A stretch of DNA of 64,000 nucleotides. Origin: Allocatelliglobosispora scoriae. Lineage in GTDB: Bacteria; Actinomycetota; Actinomycetes; Mycobacteriales; Micromonosporaceae. The notes under the pieces are model-generated. The model did not search any database. It saw nothing but the letters and a program-made list of their open reading frames with translations, and was not told the DNA's origin. Made by a program: the position numbers and the translations under genes. This document shows positions 42,382 to 49,856 of the stretch, in pieces (position 1 is the first letter of the stretch; the number at the start of each line of letters is the position of its first letter). The stretch lies in assembly GCF_014204945.1 (NCBI RefSeq), contig NZ_JACHMN010000002.1, positions 3,991,001 to 4,055,000 on the forward strand. The letters run 5' to 3'.

Positions 42382-43944
42382 ATGTCAACCATGCCCGTCG
42401 CCGTGTCACCGCCCGGCGACGAAGAACTCTTCTGGTATTTCGGCCCGCAACGTCGCTGGGTCCTGCTCTGCGTGTCGGCTTCGTACACGTTCACCGCCGT
42501 CACGCTCTTCCTTTTCTCGCTGCGCCACCCGGCGCTCTGGGTCTTCCTCGGCGTCCTGGCGCTCAACATCGTGGCCTGGAGCATGTCGCTCGTGGACGGT
42601 CAGAAGCAGCGCCGCCTGACCCGGCAGTCCCATGAGCTGCTCGTGCGGTCCTGGGACCCGGTCGACAAACCGAGCATCGACGTCTTCCTGCCCAGTGCCG
42701 GGGAGCAGTTGGGGATCCTGCGGAACACGTACACCCACGTCAGCAAGCTGGAGTGGGACGGCCCGCTGGTGATCTGGGTGCTGGACGACGCGGCAAGCTC
42801 GGAGGTTCGGGCGCTCGCGGCCGAGTTCGGCTTCGAATATCGCACCCGGCCCGATCGGGGGCACCTCAAGAAGGCGGGCAATCTCAACTTCGGGTACGCC
42901 GAGTCGACCGGCGACCTCATCGCCATCTTCGACGCGGACTTCTGCCCTCGGCCGGACTTCCTGCGGCACCTCGTGCCCTACTTCGAGGATCCGACGGTCG
43001 GGATCGCGCAGAGCCCGCAGTGCTTCGACACCAGGTCGGAGATGACCTGGGTGGAGCGGGCGGCCGGTGCGGCGCAGGAGATGTTCTTCCGCTGGCTGCA
43101 GCCGTCGCGCGACGCCGACGACGCGGCGATCTGCTGCGGCACCAACGCGATCTACCGCCGGACGGCGCTCGCGGCGATCGACGGCTTCCCGAAGCTGTCG
43201 CACAGCGAGGACATGTTCACCGGCATCGAGATGCGCAAGGTCGGGTTCCGTACGCAATACGTCCCGGTCCTGCTCGCCAAGGGCCTGAGCCCGGACACGC
43301 TGACGGCGTTCGTCAACCAGCAGTACCGCTGGTGCATGGGCAACCTGGAGCTCATGGTCAACCGGGACTTCCACCGGATGAGGCTGCCGTGGCGGGTGCG
43401 GCTCGCGTTCTGGAACGGCTTCACCAGCTACTTCGTCAACGCGCTCAACGTCTTCACCGTGCCGCTGCCTGCGGTCATCATGCTCTGGTTCTACCCCGGC
43501 GACATCCGGCCGTGGCACATGGTGCCCTTCCTCGCCCCGGCGTGGATCTGGTTCGTGCTGCTCCCGGCCGTCTCCAAGACGCGCTGGCGGTTCGAGGTGA
43601 CGCGGGCGCAGCTGCTCTACAGCATCGTGCACGCGGTGGCGATCGTGCACCTGATCCGGCGGCGGACAGCCGCGTGGGTGCCGACCGGCGCCGCAGCGGT
43701 GAAGTCGCCGCTGGCGCGGACGACGAGCAAGCTCGCCATCGGCTGGCTCCTCGCCAGCAACGCCGTGGCCTGGGGCGGGCTCGCCTACGCCATCGCGCTG
43801 CACGGGTGGGCCAACCTGTGGGCCGCCGGCGGCTTCATCCTCGCCAACACCTATCTCGCACTGCCCCTGATCCGTGACGCCGTGGTCACGCTGCTTCCTG
43901 ATCGTCCACGTAGGACGCTGCTGACCGCGGAGGTCTCCTCATGA
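42382..43944 (+). CDS. Cellulose-synthase-like family 2 glycosyltransferase
   Basis: This 520-residue processive GT2 enzyme has two N-terminal helices and a cytoplasmic GT-A domain. The domain shows WVLDDAASSE, DADFCPRPDF (DxD), HSEDMFTGIEM (the TED-like catalytic Asp) and QQYRWCMGN (QxxRW, the mark of processive beta-glycan synthases). About five C-terminal helices form the export channel. No PilZ domain is seen. It likely makes and secretes a beta-glucan or related polymer. The downstream coupled acyltransferase and GH16 hydrolase support an exopolysaccharide role. ATG 42382 has GGGGGAGGG. Confidence 0.88.
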   Translation: MSTMPVAVSPPGDEELFWYFGPQRRWVLLCVSASYTFTAVTLFLFSLRHPALWVFLGVLALNIVAWSMSLVDGQKQRRLTRQSHELLVRSWDPVDKPSIDVFLPSAGEQLGILRNTYTHVSKLEWDGPLVIWVLDDAASSEVRALAAEFGFEYRTRPDRGHLKKAGNLNFGYAESTGDLIAIFDADFCPRPDFLRHLVPYFEDPTVGIAQSPQCFDTRSEMTWVERAAGAAQEMFFRWLQPSRDADDAAICCGTNAIYRRTALAAIDGFPKLSHSEDMFTGIEMRKVGFRTQYVPVLLAKGLSPDTLTAFVNQQYRWCMGNLELMVNRDFHRMRLPWRVRLAFWNGFTSYFVNALNVFTVPLPAVIMLWFYPGDIRPWHMVPFLAPAWIWFVLLPAVSKTRWRFEVTRAQLLYSIVHAVAIVHLIRRRTAAWVPTGAAAVKSPLARTTSKLAIGWLLASNAVAWGGLAYAIALHGWANLWAAGGFILANTYLALPLIRDAVVTLLPDRPRRTLLTAEVSS

Positions 43945-44051
43945 ACCACTCGCTGAGCTGGCCGGATGCTCTCGCCATCACCGTCGCGCTCGCCCTCGTG
44001 GGCCTCGCCGCCTCCGGCTGGGTCGACGCGATGCTGCCCTGGGCGAAGTGA
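43941..44051 (+). CDS. 36-residue single-helix membrane peptide of the exopolysaccharide operon
   Basis: The predicted product has a polar N-terminus (MNHSLSWPDA), one hydrophobic helix (about residues 10-27) and a short WVDAMLPWAK tail. The ATG overlaps the glycosyltransferase stop (ATGA) behind GGAGG, and the stop overlaps the acyltransferase ATG (TGATG), so it is coupled on both sides. It may be a small subunit of the synthase complex, comparable in size to other synthase-associated peptides. No family is recognised. Confidence 0.65.
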   Translation: MNHSLSWPDALAITVALALVGLAASGWVDAMLPWAK

Positions 44052-46135
44052 TGTCGCGTCATCCCTTCCGGACCGACATCGAGGGCCTGCGGGCCGTCGC
44101 ACTGCTCACCGTTCTCGGCTTCCACGCCTCGGTGCCCCTCCTGACCGGCGGCTACATCGGCGTCGACGTCTTCTTCGTCATCTCCGGCTTCCTCATCACC
44201 GGGCTGCTGCTGCGGCAGCTGCGCGAGGACGGCCGGATCTCGCTCGCCGAGTTCTACGCCCGCCGGGCCCGGCGCATCCTGCCCGCCGCCGCGGTGGTGC
44301 TGGTCGCGACGGGGGTGGCGAGCTGGCTGCTGCTGCCGCCGCTGCGCCAGCGTGACGTGGCGTGGGACGTGATCGCCGCCGCCGCCAACGTCGGCAACTG
44401 GCGCTTCATCGCCGCGCAGACCGACTACCTCGCGGCAGGGCAGGCGCACAGCCCGCTGCTGCACTACTGGTCGCTCGCGGTCGAGGAGCAGTTCTACCTG
44501 ATCTGGGCACCGCTGCTGCTGCTCGTTGCGCTGGCCTTCCGGCGCCGGATCGCTATCCCGATCGTGATGGGCCTGGTCACGGCGGGCTCGTTCGCCCTGT
44601 CGCTGCACTGGACCCAGACGAGTGAACCGCTGGCCTACCTTGCGTCGCCCGCACGCGCCTGGCAATTCGGCCTCGGCGGCCTGGCTGCGGCGGCCGTCGC
44701 CTGGTCACGCTCCGCGCCCGGGTCACGCTCCGCATCCCGGTCACGCCCCGCGCCCTGGTCACGTTTTGCAGCAAAACGTGGCCTCGGCGCGGGAAATGGG
44801 CACGCTTTGCTGCAAAACGTGACCGGGGTCGCGGGGGTGCTCGCGATCGGGGTCTCGGCCGTGGCCTTCACGGCGGAGACCGCCTTCCCGGGCACGGCGG
44901 CACTGCTGCCGACCCTCGGCGCCGTCGGGGTCGTCCTCGCCGGTCCGCTCTCGGCCGTCGGCCGTGCGCTCTCCATCGGATGGGTACGCCGCATCGGCCG
45001 CCTCTCCTTCGCCTGGTACCTCTGGCACTGGCCGGTGCTCGTGCTCACCGAGGCACGCCTGGGCGAGCAGCCGTGGCCGGTCAAGCTGGCCCTGGTCCTC
45101 GCCTCGGCACTCCCCGCGTGGATCACGATGCGCCTCGTCGAGCGCCCGCTGCGGTTCTCCGCCGTGGTGAGCGCCCTCCCGAGGAGGGGCCTGTCGATCG
45201 GGCTCACCTCGATCGTCGCGCCGCTGGTCGTGGCCCTGCTGCTCGGCACGGCCGCGCTCAACGCGCTGAAGTCCAGTCCACCGCAGGCGGCCGTCAACGC
45301 GCTCACCGGCGCGCTCGACGGACCCAACCTCACCGTCACCCCGATCCTCACCGGCGTCTATCCCGGTCCGCTCCAGGCCCGCGACGACCTGCCGCCGGTC
45401 GGGGACTGCCAGGTGGACCCGGCCGCGACGACGAGCCCGGCCTGCCGCTTCGTGACACCGTCGGCGGCACCGGCGGACCGGATCGTGCTCTTCGGCGACT
45501 CGCACGCAGCCCAGTGGTACCCGGCCGCCGAACGGATCGCCGCAGCCCGGGGCTGGGCCGTGGAGGTGCTGACGAAGTCGGGCTGCCCGATCGCCACCCT
45601 GGAGATCACGAATCCGCAGCTGGGCCGGGCCTATCACGAGTGCGACGAGTGGCGGGAGAACGCGCTGCGCCGGATCGAGTCGGGCCCCGCGCCGAAGCTG
45701 GTCGTGGTGTCGTCGCTCAACCGGTACGAGGGCGACCCCGTGGCTCTGCTCGCCGCCTGGGACGGGCCGATGCGACGGCTCACCGCGACGGGAGCGCCGG
45801 TGGTCTATCTGCGGGACACGCCGTTCCCGGCGACCGACGTGCCGACCTGCCTGTCGGGGCACATCGCCGCACCGCAGGAGTGCGCTTTCGCCAGGTCGTC
45901 GGGGCTGTGGACGGATCCGCTCGCCGATCAGATCCTCGCGGGCAAGCGGCCGGGTGCGTATGTCGTGAGCGTCGACGACGTGCTCTGCCCGACGCCGAGC
46001 TGCCCGACGGTCCTCGACGGCGTGCTCCTCTACCGCGACGACGCGCACCTGACCAACACGGCCGCGACCCTGCTGGCTCCCCGGATCGAGCAGACCCTCA
46101 TCAAGTACGGCGTCCTCCCGGGGAGGCTCGCATGA
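44051..46135 (+). CDS. Acyltransferase 3 (OafA-like) with SGNH domain
   Basis: This 694-residue protein has an N-terminal AT3 membrane domain (HPFRTDIEGLRAVA start, catalytic His in GFHASVP, FFVISGFLITG, RRARRILPA) and a C-terminal extracytoplasmic SGNH domain with FGDSHAAQWYPA and DDAHLTNTAA. Such enzymes O-acylate surface polysaccharides. Residues about 218-258 are a Ser/Arg/Ala-rich insert encoded by an 18-bp tandem repeat and a family A palindrome, placed between two helices without breaking the frame. ATG 44051 overlaps the small membrane peptide stop. Confidence 0.88.
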   Translation: MSRHPFRTDIEGLRAVALLTVLGFHASVPLLTGGYIGVDVFFVISGFLITGLLLRQLREDGRISLAEFYARRARRILPAAAVVLVATGVASWLLLPPLRQRDVAWDVIAAAANVGNWRFIAAQTDYLAAGQAHSPLLHYWSLAVEEQFYLIWAPLLLLVALAFRRRIAIPIVMGLVTAGSFALSLHWTQTSEPLAYLASPARAWQFGLGGLAAAAVAWSRSAPGSRSASRSRPAPWSRFAAKRGLGAGNGHALLQNVTGVAGVLAIGVSAVAFTAETAFPGTAALLPTLGAVGVVLAGPLSAVGRALSIGWVRRIGRLSFAWYLWHWPVLVLTEARLGEQPWPVKLALVLASALPAWITMRLVERPLRFSAVVSALPRRGLSIGLTSIVAPLVVALLLGTAALNALKSSPPQAAVNALTGALDGPNLTVTPILTGVYPGPLQARDDLPPVGDCQVDPAATTSPACRFVTPSAAPADRIVLFGDSHAAQWYPAAERIAAARGWAVEVLTKSGCPIATLEITNPQLGRAYHECDEWRENALRRIESGPAPKLVVVSSLNRYEGDPVALLAAWDGPMRRLTATGAPVVYLRDTPFPATDVPTCLSGHIAAPQECAFARSSGLWTDPLADQILAGKRPGAYVVSVDDVLCPTPSCPTVLDGVLLYRDDAHLTNTAATLLAPRIEQTLIKYGVLPGRLA
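44703..44824. repeat. Palindromic repeat family A, copy 3, with 18-bp tandem units inside a gene
   Basis: Three 18-bp units beginning GGTCACGC (44703, 44721, 44739) lead into a fourth at 44757 that is the left arm of a palindrome (44757-44780 and 44801-44824, 24 bp with one mismatch). The core matches copies at 12089 and 42081. Each unit is six codons, so the insert is read as repeating SRxAxx hexapeptides. Confidence 0.85.
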
Positions 46136-47166
46136 CATGGGACCAACTCTTGAAGAGTTGCGGGGATCTTGTGCGGCGGTTTCGGCAGGGGCGCCCCTCA
46201 AAGCACCAACTCTTCAAGAGTTGCGGCGATCTTGGGCGGCGGGTGCTTGCGGTGGGCGTACCCGTCGGATGGGGGTTGGCTCTGGTGAGCGGGTGTGGCG
46301 CGCCTGCCGCGACCACGGCGGACCCGGTGCCGAGCAGCGCCGGGCAGCGGTGGGAGCTGGTCTTCCGGGACGACTTCGACGGGGCCGCCGGAGAGCGGCC
46401 GGCCGCCGCGAACTGGCGGTTCGACCTGGGGAAGTGCTACCCGGGGTGCTACGCGCCGGGGTGGGGGACCGGCGAGATCGAGACGGTGACGGACGACCCG
46501 CGCAACGTCTCGCTCGACGGAGCCGGCCACCTCGCGATCACGCCCCGGCGGGCGAAGGACGGCAGCTGGACCTCGGGGCGGATCGAGTCGCAGCGGTCCG
46601 ACTTCGCCGCACCCGCCCACGGCACCCTGCGGGTCGAGGGCGCGCTGCGGCTGCCCGACGTCGACCCGCGCACCGGGGCGGGCTACTGGCCGGCGGTCTG
46701 GATGATGGGTGAGCCGATCCGGACCAAGGGCTACACCGGCTGGCCGCAGTGGGGCGAGCTGGACCTGGTCGAGCAGGTCAACGGCGCGGAGGGCTACCAC
46801 TCCGCGATGCACTGCGGCTCGCTGCCCGACGGGCCGTGCCGCGAGGCGACCGCCGGGCTCGGCTCACCGGAGCTGCCGTGCCCGGGCTGCCGGGAGGGCT
46901 TCCACACCTTCGCGGTGGAGCTCGACCGCAGCGTCTCACCGCAGGAGGTGCGCTTCTCCCTCGACGGAGTCGTGCGCCACCGGGTGAACGAGGGCCAGAT
47001 GGGCGCGCAGGCGTGGCGCGACGCGACCGATCACGGCTTCTTCCTCATCCTCAACGTGGCGATCGGAGGGCACCTCCCCAACGTTCGGGGAGGTGGGCCC
47101 AACGCCGCCACCGTGGACGGGCGGCCGCTGCTCGTGGATTACCTGGCTGTCTACGAGCGCGGCTGA
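46132..47166 (+). CDS. GH16 beta-glucanase lipoprotein
   Basis: This 344-residue protein has lipobox VSGC (Cys55) after a hydrophobic segment and a GH16 domain with the catalytic motif ELDLVE (209-214: nucleophile Glu209, acid/base Glu214). Family members cut or remodel beta-1,3/1,4-glucans. The first 36 residues before the membrane segment (QLLKSCGD..., QLFKSCGD...) are encoded by two copies of palindromic repeat B, making an unusually long basic n-region. The ATG overlaps the acyltransferase stop behind GGGGAGG. A shorter GTG start at 46252 would drop the repeats. Confidence 0.85.
   Translation: MTWDQLLKSCGDLVRRFRQGRPSKHQLFKSCGDLGRRVLAVGVPVGWGLALVSGCGAPAATTADPVPSSAGQRWELVFRDDFDGAAGERPAAANWRFDLGKCYPGCYAPGWGTGEIETVTDDPRNVSLDGAGHLAITPRRAKDGSWTSGRIESQRSDFAAPAHGTLRVEGALRLPDVDPRTGAGYWPAVWMMGEPIRTKGYTGWPQWGELDLVEQVNGAEGYHSAMHCGSLPDGPCREATAGLGSPELPCPGCREGFHTFAVELDRSVSPQEVRFSLDGVVRHRVNEGQMGAQAWRDATDHGFFLILNVAIGGHLPNVRGGGPNAATVDGRPLLVDYLAVYERG
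46143..46233 (+). repeat. Palindromic repeat family B, two direct units at a gene start
   Basis: Units at 46143-46170 and 46206-46233 match at 26 of 28 bases. Each carries CAACTCTTSAAGAGTTG and a GCGGSGATCTT flank. Related units are at 36009-36033 and 40761-40833. Both lie inside the GH16 reading frame, 63 bases apart (21 codons). Confidence 0.85.
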
Positions 47167-47927
47167 CCAGCGGGCGAGGCAGGGTGAGGGGCGATCAGGC
47201 CCCTCCTCTGCCTCGCTTGGCACAGCTCCGCCAGCTTGGCGTACGCCTTCTCGCCGATCAGGGCGATCAGCTCCGGCTCGTAGGAGTTGTAGACGGCCGT
47301 CTTGCCGATGTGCGCCTCCGGCGACGACGTGCACCACCAGTTGAGGTCGTGCCCGCCCGCGCCCCAGCCCCGCCGGTCGAACTCCGTGAGCACGGTGAGC
47401 TGCATCTCCGTGTCGTCGGGCCGCTTGATCGTGTCCATGTCGCGCCGGATCGGCAGCTGCCAGCACACGTCGGGCTTATATTCCAGCGGGTGTACGCCGT
47501 CGCGCAGCGCCTGCCCGTGCAGCGCGCAGCCACCCCCACCGGCGAAGTCGGGATCGTTGAGGAAGACGCACGGCTTGCCCGGGCCCGCCGTCGCCGTGCG
47601 CCGAGCCGGTGACTCGTCGTGCAGCTCGTCGAGCTCGGTCCACTCCTTGAACTTGGGCCGATAGTGCTGCCACGTCTCCGGGGAGAGCTTCTTCACCGCC
47701 GCCTTGACCCGCTTCTGGTCATCGTCGTCGGTGAAGAAGGCGCCGTGCGAGCAGCAGCCGTCGACCGCACGGTCCTTCAGGATCCCGTGGCAGCCCTGGC
47801 CGTAGATGCAGCTCCAACGGGACAGCAGCCAGGTCAGATCGGCACGGATCAGATGGCCGGGGTTCGATGGGTCGACGAACTCGATCCACTCGCGGGGGAA
47901 ATCCAGGCCGACCTCAGTCTTCAGCAC
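47151..47927 (-). CDS. Cys-rich conserved hypothetical protein (YkgJ/DUF3109-like metal-binding)
   Basis: This 258-residue cytoplasmic protein has clustered cysteines: SCIYGQGCHGI, DGCCSHGAFF, KPCVFLN, GGGCALHG, DVCWQL and WWCTSS. The spacing recalls YkgJ-type or DUF3109 proteins thought to bind zinc or an Fe-S centre. Function is unknown. It probably starts at GTG 47927 with a weak ribosome site, is divergent from ppx and overlaps the GH16 end by 16 bases. Confidence 0.7.
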   Translation of the reverse strand: MLKTEVGLDFPREWIEFVDPSNPGHLIRADLTWLLSRWSCIYGQGCHGILKDRAVDGCCSHGAFFTDDDDQKRVKAAVKKLSPETWQHYRPKFKEWTELDELHDESPARRTATAGPGKPCVFLNDPDFAGGGGCALHGQALRDGVHPLEYKPDVCWQLPIRRDMDTIKRPDDTEMQLTVLTEFDRRGWGAGGHDLNWWCTSSPEAHIGKTAVYNSYEPELIALIGEKAYAKLAELCQARQRRGLIAPHPASPAGQPRS

Positions 47928-47988
47928 CTGCCGAGACTAGCTCCGCCACCGGACATGACAAGTGCGACGCGACGGATATGGTGACGGA

Positions 47989-48900
47989 ATGCGGCTCGGC
48001 GTACTCGATGTCGGTTCCAACACCGTTCACCTGCTGATAGTGGACGCCTATCCGGGCGCCCACCCATGGCCCGCACATTCGGAGAAGAGCATGCTGCGCC
48101 TCGCGGAGCAACTCGGGCCCGACGGTGCGCTCACCAAGGCCGGTGAGACCTCGCTCGTCGAGGCCGTCGGCGCGGCCCGCGAGTCCGCCACCCGTCTCGG
48201 TGTCGACGAGCTGCTCGCCTTCGCCACCTCGGCGGTGCGGGACGCGACCAACTCCAGCGAGGTGCTCACTCGCGTACGCGAGGCGACCGGCGTCTCCCTG
48301 CGCGTCCTGCCCGGCGCCGACGAGGCGAGGCTCACCTTCCTCGCCGTGCGGCGCTGGTTCGGCTGGTCGGCGGGGCGGCTGCTCGTGCTCGACATCGGCG
48401 GCGGCTCGCTGGAGATCGCCTGCGGGATCGACGAGGAGCCGGGGCTCGCCATCTCGCTGCCGCTCGGCGCCGGGCGGCTCACCCGCGACCGGCTCCGAGG
48501 CGACCCGCCCACCGCCGCCAACATCGCCGAGCTGCGCGATTACACGATGTCTCACCTCACCAAGACCGACTTCTCGGTGGTGGAGGGTTGGGACCGGGCC
48601 GCCGCCACGTCGAAGACGTTCCGGTCGCTGGCGCGGCTCGCCGGTGCGGCGCCATCGGGCAAGGGTCTCTGGGCGCCGCGGATCCTGACCCGGACGGCGC
48701 TCTCCCAGGTGCTGAGCTTCATCTCACGGATCCCGTCCGATTCGCTCGCGGAGCTCGACGGGGTGAGCCCGCAGCGGTCACACCAGCTCCTCGCGGGCGC
48801 GGTGGTGGCGCACGCCACGATGACGCATCTCGGCGTGGATGTCGTGCACATCTGCCCGTGGGCGCTGCGGGAAGGACTCATCCTCGAGCACATGCGCTAG
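47989..48900 (+). CDS. ppx: Exopolyphosphatase / Ppx-GppA phosphatase
   Basis: This 303-residue short Ppx/GppA protein of the actin-like ATPase fold has phosphate loop 1 VLDVGSNTVHLLI, FATSAVRDATNS, EARLTFLAVRRWF and loop 2 LVLDIGGGSLEI. The long C-terminal HD-like domain of E. coli Ppx is absent, as in mycobacterial Ppx1. It hydrolyses polyphosphate or pppGpp. Together with the next gene it matches Rv0496 and a close neighbour in the senX3-regX3 region. Confidence 0.9.
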   Translation: MRLGVLDVGSNTVHLLIVDAYPGAHPWPAHSEKSMLRLAEQLGPDGALTKAGETSLVEAVGAARESATRLGVDELLAFATSAVRDATNSSEVLTRVREATGVSLRVLPGADEARLTFLAVRRWFGWSAGRLLVLDIGGGSLEIACGIDEEPGLAISLPLGAGRLTRDRLRGDPPTAANIAELRDYTMSHLTKTDFSVVEGWDRAAATSKTFRSLARLAGAAPSGKGLWAPRILTRTALSQVLSFISRIPSDSLAELDGVSPQRSHQLLAGAVVAHATMTHLGVDVVHICPWALREGLILEHMR

Positions 48901-48944
48901 CGCGCTGAGATGCTTGTTTAGGAGGGCAGGGCTACCCTGGGGTC

Positions 48945-49745
48945 GTGTCAGTGCCTGTGTTGCTATCGAGTTCGTCCGTTTTTCCGGAGCCGACGTCGGC
49001 TGCGTTCGAGATGGCGGCCTCACTCGGTTACGACGGGGTCGAGGTCATGGTCTGGACCGACGCCGTCAGCCAGGACGCCGGGGCGCTGCGCGGCCTCGCC
49101 AAGCACTACGGCGTGAAGGTCGGCTCGATCCACGCGCCCTGCCTGCTCGTGACGCAGCGGGTGTGGAGCCCGGACCCGTGGGAGCGGCTGCGCCGGGCCG
49201 CTGAGCTGGCTCGTTCGCTCGACGCTTCGACCGTGGTCGTGCACCCGCCGTTCTCGTGGCAGCGGGATTACGCGCGCACCTTCAGCGACGGCATCTCGCG
49301 GCTGGGGGAGCAGTATTCGGACCTCAAGTTCGCGGTGGAGAACATGTTCCCGGTGCGCATGGCGGGGCGGGACTTCGTGCCCTACACGCCGGGCTGGGAT
49401 CCGACGCTGACCGGGCACGACGCCTACACGCTGGACATCTCGCACTGTGCCGCCGCACGGGTCGACACGCTGCAGATGGCCGACTCGATGGGCGCCCAGC
49501 TCTCGCACGTGCACCTCGGCGACGGGACCGGTGAGGGGCGCGACGAGCACCTCGTACCCGGTCGCGGGAACCAGCCGTGCGCGGAGCTGCTCTCGTCGCT
49601 GGCCGGACGCGGATTCACCGGGTCGATCGCGGTGGAGGTCTCGACGCGGCGGGCCAAGAGCCGCGACGACCGGACGGAGGCGCTGGCGGAGGCGCTCGCG
49701 TTCGCCCGGCAGCACCTCGACAAACCCGCGGTGCCATCCCGATAG
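48945..49745 (+). CDS. Sugar phosphate isomerase/epimerase-like TIM barrel
   Basis: This 266-residue AP-endonuclease-2-type TIM barrel has metal ligands visible in GYDGVEVMVW, VVVHPPF, FAVENMF, LDISHCAA, HVHLGDG and IAVEVS. Substrate is unknown; mycobacteria carry a comparable gene just after ppx. A TACCCT box (48933-48938) six bases before the GTG start suggests a leaderless transcript, and no ribosome site is seen. Confidence 0.85.
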   Translation: MSVPVLLSSSSVFPEPTSAAFEMAASLGYDGVEVMVWTDAVSQDAGALRGLAKHYGVKVGSIHAPCLLVTQRVWSPDPWERLRRAAELARSLDASTVVVHPPFSWQRDYARTFSDGISRLGEQYSDLKFAVENMFPVRMAGRDFVPYTPGWDPTLTGHDAYTLDISHCAAARVDTLQMADSMGAQLSHVHLGDGTGEGRDEHLVPGRGNQPCAELLSSLAGRGFTGSIAVEVSTRRAKSRDDRTEALAEALAFARQHLDKPAVPSR

Positions 49746-49796
49746 GAGAGCGCGGGCGCTCTGCGCATCGATGGTATGACGGCTTCGGGACTATGA

Positions 49797-49856
49797 GGAC
49801 ACTCGTCCCGGGGGCTAGAAACGGTTCAACCGTTCCCCTGCCCCCCGGGAGTGTCC
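49797..49856 (+). promoter_or_regulatory. 5' stem-loop covering the ribosome site of the nuclease gene
   Basis: GGACACTC (49797-49804) pairs with GAGTGTCC (49849-49856), and CC/CGGGGG pairs with CCCCC/GG inside, giving about 15 pairs with two small bulges. The 3' arm contains the GGGAG ribosome site and touches the ATG. An inner AACGGTTCAACCGTT palindrome (49820-49834) caps it. It could repress translation, or terminate the upstream gene. Confidence 0.5.
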
